This document shows positions 11,409 to 21,246 of a stretch of DNA of 64,000 nucleotides, one piece after another. Made by a program: the position numbers and the translations under genes. The notes under the pieces are model-generated. The model saw only the letters and a list, made by a program, of their open reading frames with translations, did no database searches and had not been told where the DNA came from. Numbering within the stretch: the stretch's first letter is position 1; every line of letters begins with the position of its first letter. Source of the stretch: Sphingomonas phyllosphaerae FA2 (GTDB taxonomy: Bacteria > Pseudomonadota > Alphaproteobacteria > Sphingomonadales > Sphingomonadaceae); contig NZ_KE386571.1 in assembly GCF_000427645.1 (NCBI RefSeq), forward strand, positions 3,396,395-3,460,394. Reading direction: 5' to 3'.

Positions 11409-12695
11409 ATGGCGGGAACGCCGACGACCGACAATCGACTGAAATCCATTATCGGAGGATCGACCGGCAATCTGGTCGAATGGTTCGATTGGTACGTCTA
11501 TTCGGCGTTCACGCTGTATTTCGCGCCGCACTTCTTTCCCTCGGGTGACCAGACCGCGCAATTGCTGAGCGCGGCGGCGGTGTTCGCGGTCGGCTTCGTC
11601 ATGCGTCCGATCGGCGCGTGGATCATGGGGATCTATGCCGACCGCAAGGGGCGCAAGGCCGGGCTGACGCTGTCGGTGACGCTGATGTGCGCGGGATCGC
11701 TGATCATCGCGTGTACGCCGGGCTATGAGACAATCGGGCTCGCCGCGCCCGCGCTGCTGGTGCTCGCGCGGTTGATGCAGGGCTTGTCGGTCGGCGGCGA
11801 ATATGGCGCGAGCGCGACCTATCTGTCGGAGATGGCGGGCAAGGATCGGCGCGGGTTCTATTCGGCGTTCCAGTATGTCACGCTGATCTCCGGGCAGTTG
11901 CTGGCGATCATGGTGCTGCTGATCCTGCAATCGGTGATGCCCAAGGCGGAGCTGGAGGCATGGGGCTGGCGGATTCCGTTCGTGGTCGGTGCGTTCCTCG
12001 CGGTCGTCGTCTTCTACCTGCGGCGCGGGCTGGCCGAGACGCAGAGCTTCAAGAATGCGCACGCAAAGGAGGCGCCCAAGTCCGGGTTCGGCGCGCTGCT
12101 GAAGAACCATCCGCGCGAGACGGCGCTGGTGATGCTGTTGACCGCCGGGGGGACGCTCGCCTTCTACGCTTACTCGATCTACATGCAGAAGTTCCTGGTC
12201 AACACCTCGGGCTTCTCGAAGGAAGTCGCGACGCAGATCAACGCCGTCACCCTGTTCGTCTTCATGCTGCTCCAGCCGGTCGCGGGCGGGCTGTCGGACC
12301 GGATCGGGCGCAAGCCGCTGATGGTCGCGTTCGGGGTCGCGGGGGTGCTGTTCACCTATCCGATCTTCTCGGCGCTGGAGGCGACGCGGAGCCCGATCAC
12401 TGCGGGGCTGCTGGTGATGGCGTCGCTGATCATCGTCACCGGCTATACGTCGATCAACGCGGTGGTGAAGGCGGAGCTGTTCCCCGCGCATATCCGCGCT
12501 TTGGGCGTCGCACTGCCCTATGCGCTGGCCAATACGCTGTTCGGCGGGACCGCAGAATATGTCGCGCTCAGCTTCAAGAGCCATGGGTGGGAGCAGGGCT
12601 TCTACTGGTATGTCACGGTGATGATCGGCATTTCGCTGCTGGTCTACCTGAGGATGCGCGATACCGGGCGGAACAGCCTGATCAGCGAGGATTGA
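11409..12695 (+). CDS. MFS permease, metabolite:H+ symporter family (KgtP/ProP type)
   Basis: Inner-membrane transporter of 428 residues with about 12 membrane segments. Hallmarks of the MHS branch are GNLVEWFDWYVYSAF near the N-terminus, GIYADRKGRKAGL in the first cytoplasmic loop, RLMQGLSVGGEYGAS, and GLSDRIGRKPLM in the second half. Known members carry 2-oxoglutarate (KgtP), citrate, proline or dicarboxylates. Next to a DctB/DctD-type system, an organic acid such as 2-oxoglutarate is the best guess. AAGGAG before the ATG at 11409 sets the start. It is probably co-transcribed with the outer-membrane channel. Confidence 0.9.
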   Translation: MAGTPTTDNRLKSIIGGSTGNLVEWFDWYVYSAFTLYFAPHFFPSGDQTAQLLSAAAVFAVGFVMRPIGAWIMGIYADRKGRKAGLTLSVTLMCAGSLIIACTPGYETIGLAAPALLVLARLMQGLSVGGEYGASATYLSEMAGKDRRGFYSAFQYVTLISGQLLAIMVLLILQSVMPKAELEAWGWRIPFVVGAFLAVVVFYLRRGLAETQSFKNAHAKEAPKSGFGALLKNHPRETALVMLLTAGGTLAFYAYSIYMQKFLVNTSGFSKEVATQINAVTLFVFMLLQPVAGGLSDRIGRKPLMVAFGVAGVLFTYPIFSALEATRSPITAGLLVMASLIIVTGYTSINAVVKAELFPAHIRALGVALPYALANTLFGGTAEYVALSFKSHGWEQGFYWYVTVMIGISLLVYLRMRDTGRNSLISED

Positions 12696-12712
12696 GAGCT
12701 AGCCGTCGCCCC

Positions 12713-12835
12713 TGCGGAGGCAGGGGCCTATGGCTGTCGAATGTCGCGGCGCATCTGACACAGGGTCGTCGTTACTGTGTCAGTCGGGCCGGCGCACGAA
12801 ACAGACATGGGTCCCTGCCTGCGCAGGGACGACGG
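12713..12835. repeat. intergenic palindrome, family B variant
   Basis: Outer arms read CCGTCGCCCCTGCGGAGGCA and TGCCTGCGCAGGGACGACGG, enclosing an inner dyad around TGACACAGG and CTGTGTCAG. It begins 17 bases after the permease stop, and is longer and more divergent than the other family B copies. It could act as a terminator hairpin for the transport operon. Confidence 0.75.
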
Positions 12836-12889
12836 TGATCGGAGGGTGGGTGGTTCCCCTTGCCGCACCGGATCGCTACATCGTCGCGC

Positions 12890-14926
12890 ATGACCGATAC
12901 GCTGCTCGACCCGCTCGTCCTCCCCGATTTCGCCGCGCTGACTCCGGAGGCGATCGCGCCGGCGCTCGACGCCGCGATCGCGCGCCATGCCGAGGCGGTC
13001 GAGATCGTCACGCGCGACCGGCCGACGACCTTCGAGCAGGCATGGCTGCCGCTCGAACGCGCCGAGGCGGGGGTGGATGCGCTCTGGTCGGCGGTGTCTC
13101 ATCTGCGCGGCGTGGCGGACACGCCCGAGCTGCGCGCCGCGCACGCCGCGGGACAGGAGAAGCTGGTTCAGCACTTCATGGCGGTGGCGCAGAACCGCGA
13201 CCTGTACGACGTGCTGACCGCGCTGGAGGCGTCGCCCGGCTTCGCCGATCTGCCGCAGGCCGATCGCATCGCGGTGGAACATGCGATCCGCGACTTCCGG
13301 CTGGCGGGTGTCGCGCTGGACGATGCGGAGCGCGAGCGGTTCGCGGCGGTGTCGGTCGAGCTGTCGGCGCTGTCGACCGAGTTCGGCAGCGCGGTGCTCG
13401 ACGCCACCGACGCCTGGACCTGCCACATCACCGACGAGGCGCGGCTGGCGGGCATCTCCGCCCCCGACAAGGCGATGTTCGCCGCCGCGGCGCAGGCCAA
13501 GGGGCTGGACGGCTGGCTGGTCACGCTCCAGCAGCCGAGCGTCAATGCGGTGCTGACCTTCGCCGAGGATCGCGACCTGCGCGCCGACGTGTACCGCGCC
13601 TATGGCACGCGCGCTTCGGATCAGGGACCGAACGCCGGCACGCACGACAATGGCCCGCGGATCGCGCGCATCCTCGAGTTGCGGCGCGAGGCGGCGGCGC
13701 TGCTCGGCTTCACCGATCCGGTCGCGCTGTCGCTGGAAACCAAGATGGCGCCGAATGCGGGCGAGGTGCTCGCCTTCCTGCGCGACCTCGGCCAGCGCGC
13801 CAAGCCGGCGGCGCAGCGCGATCTGGACGCTCTGCGCGCGTTCGCGGCGGAGGAGCTGGGAATCGCCGATCTCCAGCCGTGGGATGCGGGGTTCGCCGCC
13901 AACCGGTTGCGGCAGGCGCGCTATACGGTCGATGAGCAGGAGGTGCGCGGCTACTTCCCGGTCGAGCGCGTTACCGCCGGCTGGCAGGCGCTGCTGGGGC
14001 AGTTGTTCGGGCTGCGGCTGACGCGGCGCGACGACGTGCCGCTCTATCATCCCGACGCGCATTATTACGACGTCGCGGACGACAGCGGCACGGTGTTCGC
14101 CGGCCTGTATCTCGATCTCCATGCGCGCCCCGGCAAGCGCGGCGGCGCGTGGATGGCGCAAGCGCGGCCGCGGCTGCGCGACGGCAACAACGTGCGGGTG
14201 CCGGTCGCCTATCTGGTCTGCAATTTCGCGCCCAAGGGCGAGGGGCAGCCGTCGCTGTTGAGCCACAGCGATGTCGTGACGCTGCTCCATGAGACCGGCC
14301 ACTGCCTCCACCATCTGTTCACGCGCGTCGACCGGCCGTCGATCGCGGGGACGAGCGGGTTCGAATGGGATGCCGTCGAGCTGCCCAGCCAGTTGATGGA
14401 GGATTTCGCCTGGGATCGCGCGGTGTTGACCGCGATGTCGGGTCATTACGAAAGCGGCGCGCCGCTGCCGGCCGACATGTTCGACCGGATGGTCGCGGCG
14501 CGGCGCTTCCAGTCGGGGATGTTCATCGTCCGCCAGCTCGAATTCGCACTGTTCGACCTGCTGCTCCACCTCGGCACGATCGGCAGCGATCCGATGGAGG
14601 TGATCGAGGCGGTGCGCGATGAGGTGTCGGTGCTGCGCCCGCCCGCATGGCACCGTTTCCCGCACGCGTTCAGCCATATCTTCGCGGGCGGCTATGCCTC
14701 GGGCTATTACAGCTATCTGTGGGCCGAGGTGCTCGCCGCCGACGGGTTCGGCAAGTTCGCGGAGAACGGGCTGGTCGATCGTGCGACCGGCACCGCGCTG
14801 CGCGAGGAAGTGCTGGCGCGCGGCGCGACGCGCCCGGCGGCGGAGAGCTTCCGTGCGTTCCGCGGGCGCGATGCCGATCCGATCGCGATGCTGGTCCGCC
14901 ACGGCCTGCTGGAGGACGCGCAGTGA
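12890..14926 (+). CDS. M3-family oligopeptidase (oligopeptidase A/Dcp type)
   Basis: Zinc peptidase of 678 residues that degrades short peptides in the cytoplasm. The zinc site HETGH is at residues 467-471, in [14 protein letters not shown], with the downstream ligand region in [10 protein letters not shown]. The family ending [20 protein letters not shown] precedes the C-terminus. There is no signal peptide, so oligopeptidase A is more likely than a periplasmic Dcp. I place the start at the ATG at 12890 ([14 protein letters not shown]), not 30 bases earlier, because the family homology begins here. Its stop overlaps the next gene by 4 bases. Confidence 0.93.
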   Translation: MTDTLLDPLVLPDFAALTPEAIAPALDAAIARHAEAVEIVTRDRPTTFEQAWLPLERAEAGVDALWSAVSHLRGVADTPELRAAHAAGQEKLVQHFMAVAQNRDLYDVLTALEASPGFADLPQADRIAVEHAIRDFRLAGVALDDAERERFAAVSVELSALSTEFGSAVLDATDAWTCHITDEARLAGISAPDKAMFAAAAQAKGLDGWLVTLQQPSVNAVLTFAEDRDLRADVYRAYGTRASDQGPNAGTHDNGPRIARILELRREAAALLGFTDPVALSLETKMAPNAGEVLAFLRDLGQRAKPAAQRDLDALRAFAAEELGIADLQPWDAGFAANRLRQARYTVDEQEVRGYFPVERVTAGWQALLGQLFGLRLTRRDDVPLYHPDAHYYDVADDSGTVFAGLYLDLHARPGKRGGAWMAQARPRLRDGNNVRVPVAYLVCNFAPKGEGQPSLLSHSDVVTLLHETGHCLHHLFTRVDRPSIAGTSGFEWDAVELPSQLMEDFAWDRAVLTAMSGHYESGAPLPADMFDRMVAARRFQSGMFIVRQLEFALFDLLLHLGTIGSDPMEVIEAVRDEVSVLRPPAWHRFPHAFSHIFAGGYASGYYSYLWAEVLAADGFGKFAENGLVDRATGTALREEVLARGATRPAAESFRAFRGRDADPIAMLVRHGLLEDAQ

Positions 14927-15408
14927 GCGTGCTGATCCTCACCACCGGCGGGACGATCGACAAACTCTATTTCGATGCGCTCAGCGAATATCAGATCGGC
15001 GACAGCGTGGTCCACCGGCTGCTGAAGACCGCGCGTGTCGCGTTGCCGTTCCGCGTGCAGGAGCTGCTGCGCAAGGACAGCCTCGAGCTGACCGACGACG
15101 ATCGCGCGGCGATCGCGCAGGCGGTGGCGGACGCGCCCGAGCGGCGGATCGTCATCACGCATGGCACCGATACGATGACCGACACCGCGAGAGCGCTGGC
15201 GGGCAGGACGGACAAGACGATCGTGCTGGTCGGCGCGCTCGCCCCGGCGCGGTTCGCGGAGAGCGACGCCAGCTTCAACCTCGGCATGGCGTTCGCCACC
15301 GCGCAGGTCGCCGCGCCGGGCGTGTGGATCGCGATGAACGGGACGATCTTCGACGGGACGAAGGTGCGCAAAGACCGGTCGATCAACAGCTTCGTCGCCG
15401 CGGAATGA
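14923..15408 (+). CDS. asparaginase-like protein, N-terminal domain only
   Basis: A 161-residue protein that aligns with the N-terminal domain of L-asparaginases. It shows the first catalytic threonine motif (LTTGGTIDK), the second ([13 protein letters not shown]) and the [13 protein letters not shown] stretch near the end. Full-length enzymes are about 330 residues with a second domain that helps form the active site of the tetramer; that domain is absent and the stop appears genuine. Start is GTG at 14923, overlapping the oligopeptidase stop. Stand-alone asparaginase domains of this size are common in proteobacteria, but their activity is unclear. Amidohydrolysis of Asn or a related amide is plausible given the peptidase upstream. 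Confidence 0.82.
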   Translation: MSVLILTTGGTIDKLYFDALSEYQIGDSVVHRLLKTARVALPFRVQELLRKDSLELTDDDRAAIAQAVADAPERRIVITHGTDTMTDTARALAGRTDKTIVLVGALAPARFAESDASFNLGMAFATAQVAAPGVWIAMNGTIFDGTKVRKDRSINSFVAAE

Positions 15409-16454
15409 CCCGCGACTGGCTGGCGGAGGCGGTCCGGCGGATCGAGGCGGATTACAACCGCAGCGCCGACACGCATCTGATCCAGGTCGATCTGCCGCAT
15501 CACGACGGCATCCAGCTGTACCTGAAGGACGAGAGCAGCCACCCGACCGGCAGCCTCAAGCACCGGCTGGCGCGCTCGCTTTTCCTTTATGCCCTGTGCA
15601 ACGAATGGATCGGTCCCGATACCTGCGTGATCGAGGCGTCGTCGGGGTCGACCGCGGTCAGCGAAGCCTATTTCGCCAAGATGCTCGGGCTTCGCTTCAT
15701 CGCGGTCTTGCCCGCCGCCACTGCCGCGCCCAAACTCGACGCGATCCGCTTCCATGGTGGCGAAATCCATGCGGTCGATGATCCGCGCGCCGTCTACGAC
15801 GTTGCGCAGCGGCTCGCGCGCGAAACCGGCGGGCATTATCTTGACCAGTTCACCTACGCCGAGCGTGCAACCGACTGGCGCGGCAACAACAATATCGCCG
15901 AAAGCATCTTCGCGCAGATGGCCGAGGAAGAGCATCCGGTCCCCGCGTGGATCGTATGCGGCGCGGGGACCGGCGGCACCTCGGCGACGATCGGGCGCTT
16001 CATCCGTTACCGCCGTTACGCGACGCAATTGTGCGTTGCCGATCCGGTGAACTCGATCTTCCACCGTCATTATGCCGATCGTTCGGCGGTGGCGCTGCCC
16101 GAGGGGTGCGCGTCGCGGATTGAGGGGATCGGGCGACCGCGCGTCGAGCCGAGCTTCGTGCCCGGCGTGATCGACCGGATGATCGCGGTCGAGGACGGTG
16201 ACAGCCTGGGTGCGATGCGCGCGCTGGGGCAGGTGCTGGGGCGGCGCGTTGGTGGCTCGACGGGGACGAACCTGTGGGCGTGCGCGCAGCTGATCCGCGA
16301 GATGGCGGCACGCGGCGAGCGCGGAAGCATCGTGACGTTGCTGTGCGACGGCGGCGATCGCTACGGCTGTACGTATCACGACCCGGCGTGGCTGGCGGAG
16401 AGCGGCTTGGCATGGGAGCGGGCGGAGGCGGAGATGGCGGGACTTCTTACCTAA
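15405..16454 (+). CDS. PLP-dependent cysteine synthase-family enzyme
   Basis: Fold-type II PLP enzyme of 349 residues. The Schiff-base lysine lies in [16 protein letters not shown], a substrate loop in [15 protein letters not shown], and the phosphate-binding glycine loop in [15 protein letters not shown]. The closest described group is the cysteine synthase/cystathionine beta-synthase family, including cysteine desulfhydrases such as Cds1; the exact reaction cannot be read from sequence. The start codon overlaps the preceding stop (ATGA). Together with the oligopeptidase and asparaginase-like genes it forms a tight operon, suggesting use of peptides and their amino acids. Confidence 0.85.
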   Translation: MTRDWLAEAVRRIEADYNRSADTHLIQVDLPHHDGIQLYLKDESSHPTGSLKHRLARSLFLYALCNEWIGPDTCVIEASSGSTAVSEAYFAKMLGLRFIAVLPAATAAPKLDAIRFHGGEIHAVDDPRAVYDVAQRLARETGGHYLDQFTYAERATDWRGNNNIAESIFAQMAEEEHPVPAWIVCGAGTGGTSATIGRFIRYRRYATQLCVADPVNSIFHRHYADRSAVALPEGCASRIEGIGRPRVEPSFVPGVIDRMIAVEDGDSLGAMRALGQVLGRRVGGSTGTNLWACAQLIREMAARGERGSIVTLLCDGGDRYGCTYHDPAWLAESGLAWERAEAEMAGLLT

Positions 16455-16456
16455 CG

Positions 16457-16552
16457 CCGTCATTCCCGCGCAGGCGGGAATCCAGAACCTCTGACGTAGC
16501 GGCCCTTGCGAAGACCTGCGCGTCTGGATTCCCGCCTTCGCGGGAATGACGG
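16457..16552. repeat. intergenic palindrome, family B
   Basis: Outer arms CGTCATTCCCGCGCAGGCGG and CCGCCTTCGCGGGAATGACG enclose second arms AATCCAGA and TCTGGATT. It starts 2 bases after a stop codon, at the end of the peptidase operon. Copies with the same core lie at 28918, 35385 and 50552. Confidence 0.88.
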
Positions 16553-16637
16553 ACGGAGGAACTGAAACCTCCGACCCACATCAACCGCGGGGCATTACCG
16601 CTTCCCCGCGCCGGCCCCATCGGTTAACAGCCCTGCC

Positions 16638-17099
16638 ATGACGGCGGTGGATCAACCCGCGCAGGGACGTTTCGAGGGGAACAGCCACCTCTTCGCGCTG
16701 CGCGTCTATTTCGAGGATACCGACCTGTCGGGCGTGGTCTATCACGCCAATTACCTGCGCTATCTGGAGCGTGCGCGGTCGGACATGCTGCGGGTCGGCG
16801 GGATCGACCAGCGCGCAACCTTCGAAAGCGGCGGCGGTGCCTATGCGATCACCGACCTGGCGATCAAATATCGCGCGCCCGCCAAGCTCGACGACGCGCT
16901 GCTGATCGAAAGCCGCGTGACCCGCATCCGCGCCGCCAGCGTCGTCATTCATCAGGCAGTCAGGCGCGGGGCGGAAACACTGGCGGACGCCACGGTGACC
17001 GCGGCGCTGGTCGGCCCCGACGGCCGCCCGCGTCGCCAGCCCGCCGCCTGGGTCGAGACATTCCGGCGCCTCGCGTCATTGGGGGAAGAGACACCGTGA
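16638..17099 (+). CDS. ybgC: acyl-CoA thioesterase of the Tol-Pal cluster (YbgC)
   Basis: Hotdog-fold thioesterase of 153 residues. The family signature YFEDTDLSGVVYHANYLRYL carries the catalytic Asp. YbgC proteins hydrolyse short or long acyl thioesters and are nearly always the first gene of the tol-pal operon, as here. The first 20 residues are less conserved than the family core. The stop overlaps tolQ by 4 bases (GTGA), which ties it to the operon. No separate promoter is visible beyond the region between the palindrome at 16457 and the start. Confidence 0.94.
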   Translation: MTAVDQPAQGRFEGNSHLFALRVYFEDTDLSGVVYHANYLRYLERARSDMLRVGGIDQRATFESGGGAYAITDLAIKYRAPAKLDDALLIESRVTRIRAASVVIHQAVRRGAETLADATVTAALVGPDGRPRRQPAAWVETFRRLASLGEETP

Positions 17100-17787
17100 A
17101 TCCGATTTTGCAGACCGACGCGGCCACGTTGTCGCCGATCGCGCTGTTCATGGAAGCCGACTGGGTGGTCAAGGCGGTGATGCTGGGGCTGCTGCTCGCC
17201 AGCATCTGGACCTGGGCGATCATCATCGGCTTCTGGCTGAAGCTCGGCCGCACGCGTCAGCGCACCGAGGCGTTCGAGCGCGATTTCTGGAAGGCCGAGG
17301 ATATCGACGCCTTCTACAAGTCGCAGACGCATACCGATTTGCCCTCCGCGCGCGTGCTGAACGCCGGCGTCACCGAGTGGCGGCGCTCGACGCAGGGGCA
17401 GAAGATCGACCGCGAGGGCACGCGCGAGCGGCTGGCGACCGTGATGGGCTCGGCGGTGGCGCGCGAGATCGACCAGCTTTCGGACCGGCTCAACGTGCTG
17501 GCGACGGTCGGGTCGGTCGCGCCGTTCGTCGGGCTGTTCGGCACCGTTTGGGGGATCATGCGCAGCTTCACCGCGATCGCCAGCCAGCAGAACACCAGCC
17601 TGTCGGTCGTCGCCCCCGGCATCGCCGAGGCGCTGTTCGCGACCGCGATCGGGCTGTTCGCGGCGATCCCGGCGGTGATCGCGTACAATCGCTTCAGCCA
17701 TGCGATCAACCGCATCGAGGCGCGGCTGAACCGCTTCGCCGACGGCTTCCACGCCACGCTGTCGCGGCAGCTCGACGGCGAACGCTG

Positions 17788-17788
<1 letters not shown>
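17096..17788 (+). CDS. tolQ: Tol-Pal system protein TolQ
   Basis: Inner-membrane proton-channel subunit of the Tol-Pal machine that constricts the outer membrane at division. It has 230 residues and three membrane segments: one near the start (VVKAVMLGLLLASIWTWAIII) and two in the conserved C-terminal half (LATVGSVAPFVGLFGTVWGI and IAEALFATAIGLFAAIPAVI). Start is GTG at 17096, inside the ybgC stop. It is followed by tolR with a one-base overlap. Confidence 0.97.
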
Positions 17789-18219
<431 letters not shown>

Positions 18220-18220
18220 G

Positions 18221-19192
18221 GTGGAGCGCGGTGAGAAGATCGGGCTGGGGCTGGCCGTTGCAGGACACGTCCTGCTGTTCGGCGTGCTGTCGGTCGGCTT
18301 TCTCGCCACGCCCAACCCGATCAAGCTGAAGCAGAATCCGGTCGAGGTCAGCCTCGTCAAGGACGTCGCGCTGGAGGCCGCCGCGCCGCAGCAGACCGAG
18401 GCGCCATCGCAGGCGGTCGCGCCCGATGTCGGCGAGCCCGAGGAAGCGCCGCCGCCCGCCGAGGCACCGCCGCAGCCCGTTCCCGCGCCGGTCCCCGAAC
18501 CCGCGCCGCAGCCCGAGCCCAAGCCGGTCGCGAAACCCGCACCGCCCAAGCCGGCCCCACCGAAACCTGCCCCCAAGCCCGCGCCCGCGCCGAAGCCGGT
18601 TCCCAAGCCGCAGCCGAAGCCCAAGCCGGCGCCGCCCGCTGCGGAGAAGGCACTGGCCAAGCCAGCGCCGACGAAGCAGCAGAGCGCCGCGGCGTCGAGC
18701 AAGTCCTCGGCCGCGCCGGCGGCGTCGAAGGGCAAGGGCAAGACCGAGACCGCCAAGGGCGAGAAGCCGCGCGGCAGCCGGCTCGGCAGCGACTTCCTCA
18801 AGGGGCTGACCGCCGAGAAGAGCGATGCCAAGCCTAACGATGCGCCGCCGTCGGCCGCGCGCGTCGACGGCAAAGCCTTGGCGGCGATCCAGCAGGCGAT
18901 CGCTCGGCAGATCCAGCCGTGCGCCGACCGACAGGTCGATCCCGGTCCCGGTGCGAACCAGATCGTCACGACGCTCAACCTGCGGCTCAACCGCGACGGC
19001 ACGCTGTCGGCGACACCGACCGTGGTGCGCCAGAACGGCGTCGACGACGACAACCGGCGGTATGCGCGGCGGGTCGTCGATCTCGGCATTGCGGCATTCA
19101 AGGGCTGTTCGCCGTTGAAATTGCCGGCAGAATATTATTCCACCGCCAATGGGGGGTGGAGCAACATCAACTATAATTGGAAACTGCGGTGA
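18221..19192 (+). CDS. tolA: TolA-like cell envelope protein
   Basis: Periplasm-spanning link between TolQR and the outer-membrane TolB/Pal complex, 323 residues. Start is GTG at 18221, one base after the tolR stop. A single N-terminal membrane anchor (LAVAGHVLLFGVLSVGFLAT) is followed by a long Pro/Lys/Ala-rich stretch (about residues 70-200) with repeated PKPAP units, then a C-terminal domain with two cysteines (IQPCADRQ and FKGCSPLKL) typical of TonB/TolA C-domains. The repeat region is codon-repetitive and may vary in length between strains. The stop overlaps tolB by one base. Confidence 0.92.
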   Translation: MERGEKIGLGLAVAGHVLLFGVLSVGFLATPNPIKLKQNPVEVSLVKDVALEAAAPQQTEAPSQAVAPDVGEPEEAPPPAEAPPQPVPAPVPEPAPQPEPKPVAKPAPPKPAPPKPAPKPAPAPKPVPKPQPKPKPAPPAAEKALAKPAPTKQQSAAASSKSSAAPAASKGKGKTETAKGEKPRGSRLGSDFLKGLTAEKSDAKPNDAPPSAARVDGKALAAIQQAIARQIQPCADRQVDPGPGANQIVTTLNLRLNRDGTLSATPTVVRQNGVDDDNRRYARRVVDLGIAAFKGCSPLKLPAEYYSTANGGWSNINYNWKLR

Positions 19193-20565
19193 TGCGACTC
19201 CGGCTGCTCCTCCTCGCCACGCTCGTCTCCAGCCCTGCGCTGGCGCAGCAGGTGCCCGCGCCTGTCGCTCCCGATGCGGCGGCGCCGGGCGGGCAGACCC
19301 CGCCGCCGCTGGAGGTCGACGTTACCGGCGGCATCTCCGCGCCGATGCCGATCGCGATCCCGCCGATGCCGACGCAAGCGGTGGTGCAGACCGCGGCCGG
19401 CTCGACCGACCAGCTCGGGCGGCAATTGGCGGAGATTGTCAGCAACGACCTGCGCAATTCCGGGCTGTTCACCCCGCTCGCCCCCGGGCGGACGCGTGCG
19501 ATCGCCTTCCCGGAAGTGACCGCGCCGGCGTTCGATTACTGGGCGGGCTCGGGCGCGCAGGCTTTGGTGCAGGGCTATATCCGCGCCAATGGCGACGGCA
19601 CGCTGACGGTCGGCTGCTACCTGTACGACGTGTCGGCGCAGACGCAGCTGACGCGACAGGGGTTCGTGGTGCCGCCGTCTGACTGGCGGCGCGCAGGGCA
19701 CAAATGCGCCGACATGGTCTACACCCGGCTGACCGGCGAGGGCGCGTACTTCGACAGCCGCGTCGTCTATGTCAGCGAGACCGGGCCGAAGGCGAACCGC
19801 ATCAAGCGACTGGCGATCATGGATCAGGACGGCGCGAACAGCCGCTTCCTGACCACCGGCTCGTCGATCGTGCTGACCCCGCGCTTCGCGCCGAACCAGC
19901 AGTCGATCGTGTACATGAGCTATGTCGGCAAGACCCCGGCGATCTATGTCTACGATCTCGGCTCGGGGCGGCAGCGGTTGGTGGTGCAGAATGTCGCGAC
20001 CACCTTCGCGCCGCGCTTCTCGCCGGATGGCCGCTACATCCTGTTCTCGATGGCGCAGGCCGGCAATACCGACCTCTATCGCGTGGCGGCGTCCGGCGGC
20101 ACGCCGCAGCGGCTGACGACCTCGCCGGGGATCGACACCGGCGGCAGCTATTCGCCCGACGGATCGAAGATCGTGTTCGAAAGCGACCGGTCGGGCGGGC
20201 AGCAGCTCTATGTGATGAACGCCGACGGATCGAACCAGCAGCGGATCAGCTTCGGCGGCGGGCGTTATGCCACGCCAGTGTGGAGCCCGCGCGGCGACCT
20301 GATCGCCTTCACCAAGATCCAGGGCGCGTTCCGGATCGGGATCATGAGCCCGGGCGGGCAGGGCGAGAAGCTGCTCACCAACAGCTGGCAGGACGAAGGT
20401 CCCTCTTGGAGCCCGAACGGGCGTGTGCTGATGTTCTTCCGTCAGGGGCGTGGCAACGCCGGAAAGGCCGATCTGTGGTCGGTCGACCTGACCGGCGTCA
20501 ACGAACGCCGCGTTCCCACCCCGCTCGACGGATCGGACCCCGCCTGGGGGCCGTTGCGTCCATAA
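19192..20565 (+). CDS. tolB: Tol-Pal system protein TolB
   Basis: Periplasmic beta-propeller that binds Pal and TolA, 457 residues. It has a signal peptide (RLRLLLLATLVSSPALAQ), an N-terminal alpha/beta domain (about residues 60-190) and propeller blades with repeated SPDG motifs: RFSPDGRYILFS, YSPDGSKIVFESDRSGG, WSPRGDLIAFT and WSPNGRVLMFFR. The ATG at 19192 overlaps the tolA stop. The preceding in-frame TTG at 19177 is less likely because it would add polar residues before the signal peptide. A Pro/Ala-rich linker separates the signal peptide from the first domain. Confidence 0.97.
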   Translation: MRLRLLLLATLVSSPALAQQVPAPVAPDAAAPGGQTPPPLEVDVTGGISAPMPIAIPPMPTQAVVQTAAGSTDQLGRQLAEIVSNDLRNSGLFTPLAPGRTRAIAFPEVTAPAFDYWAGSGAQALVQGYIRANGDGTLTVGCYLYDVSAQTQLTRQGFVVPPSDWRRAGHKCADMVYTRLTGEGAYFDSRVVYVSETGPKANRIKRLAIMDQDGANSRFLTTGSSIVLTPRFAPNQQSIVYMSYVGKTPAIYVYDLGSGRQRLVVQNVATTFAPRFSPDGRYILFSMAQAGNTDLYRVAASGGTPQRLTTSPGIDTGGSYSPDGSKIVFESDRSGGQQLYVMNADGSNQQRISFGGGRYATPVWSPRGDLIAFTKIQGAFRIGIMSPGGQGEKLLTNSWQDEGPSWSPNGRVLMFFRQGRGNAGKADLWSVDLTGVNERRVPTPLDGSDPAWGPLRP

Positions 20566-20596
20566 GTTTCACGAACGACCATAGAGGAGACACCCG

Positions 20597-21118
20597 ATGG
20601 CCCGTCTGACCACCACCCTGCTGATGGCGACCGCACTGGTCGCGACCGCCGCCTGTTCCAAGAAGCGCCCCGAAGTGCTGCCGCCCGCGCCGGGCGCCGC
20701 GCCGACGCAGGGGGCCCCGACCGGACCGGTCGATCCCAACGGCGGCGTCACGCCCGGTTCGGCGGCCGATTTCAAGCGCTCGACGCAGGGCGATACGGTG
20801 CTGTTCGGGCTCGACCAGTATGACATCGACGCCACCGCGCGCGGCATCCTCGATTCGCAGGCCGAGTGGTTGCAGCGCTACAACAACGTGACGATCACGA
20901 TCGAAGGCCATGCCGACGAGCGCGGGACGCGCGAGTACAATCTCGCACTGGGCGATCGTCGCGCCAACGCCGCGAAGAACTATCTCGCCGCGCGCGGGAT
21001 CGCGCCGTCGCGGATCAGCGTGATCAGCTATGGCAAGGAACGCCCGGTCGCTTTGGGCTCGGACGAGCAGAGCTGGGCGCAGAACCGCCGCGCGGTGACG
21101 GTCGTCGTCGGGGGGTAA
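20597..21118 (+). CDS. pal: peptidoglycan-associated lipoprotein Pal
   Basis: Outer-membrane lipoprotein of 173 residues. The signal peptide ends in a lipobox, ATAAC, with the acylated Cys at about residue 20. After a Pro-rich linker comes an OmpA-like peptidoglycan-binding domain (ITIEGHADERGTREYNLALG, with the diaminopimelate-binding Asp and Arg). A strong ribosome site, AGAGGAG, precedes the ATG. It is the last gene of the tol-pal cluster here; the usual next gene, cpoB (ybgF), is not in this position. A palindromic element starts 36 bases downstream. Confidence 0.97.
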   Translation: MARLTTTLLMATALVATAACSKKRPEVLPPAPGAAPTQGAPTGPVDPNGGVTPGSAADFKRSTQGDTVLFGLDQYDIDATARGILDSQAEWLQRYNNVTITIEGHADERGTREYNLALGDRRANAAKNYLAARGIAPSRISVISYGKERPVALGSDEQSWAQNRRAVTVVVGG

Positions 21119-21154
21119 TGATAATCGAGAGGGGCGGTTGCTCCTCCCGTTCTT

Positions 21155-21239
21155 CGTCGCCCCGGGCTTGATCCGGGGCCCCGCTTCTACAGCGCTTGCT
21201 GCGAAGAAGCGGGATCCCGGGTCAAGCCCGGGATGACGA
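21155..21239. repeat. intergenic palindrome, family A
   Basis: Arms GCCCCGGGCTTGATCCGGGG and ATCCCGGGTCAAGCCCGGGA, with left end CGTCG and right end TGACG. It separates the convergent pal and acyl-CoA ligase genes and could act as a terminator for both. Confidence 0.85.
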
Positions 21240-21246
21240 GTGAAAG

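Noticed and set aside
12728..14902. 724-codon open frame opposite the M3 oligopeptidase
   Set aside because: Composition is that of a reverse-strand shadow, with no recognisable motif.
18480..18700. Tandem PKPAP-coding repeats in tolA, considered as a minisatellite
   Set aside because: These code for the extended Pro/Lys linker expected in TolA-like proteins and need no separate explanation.
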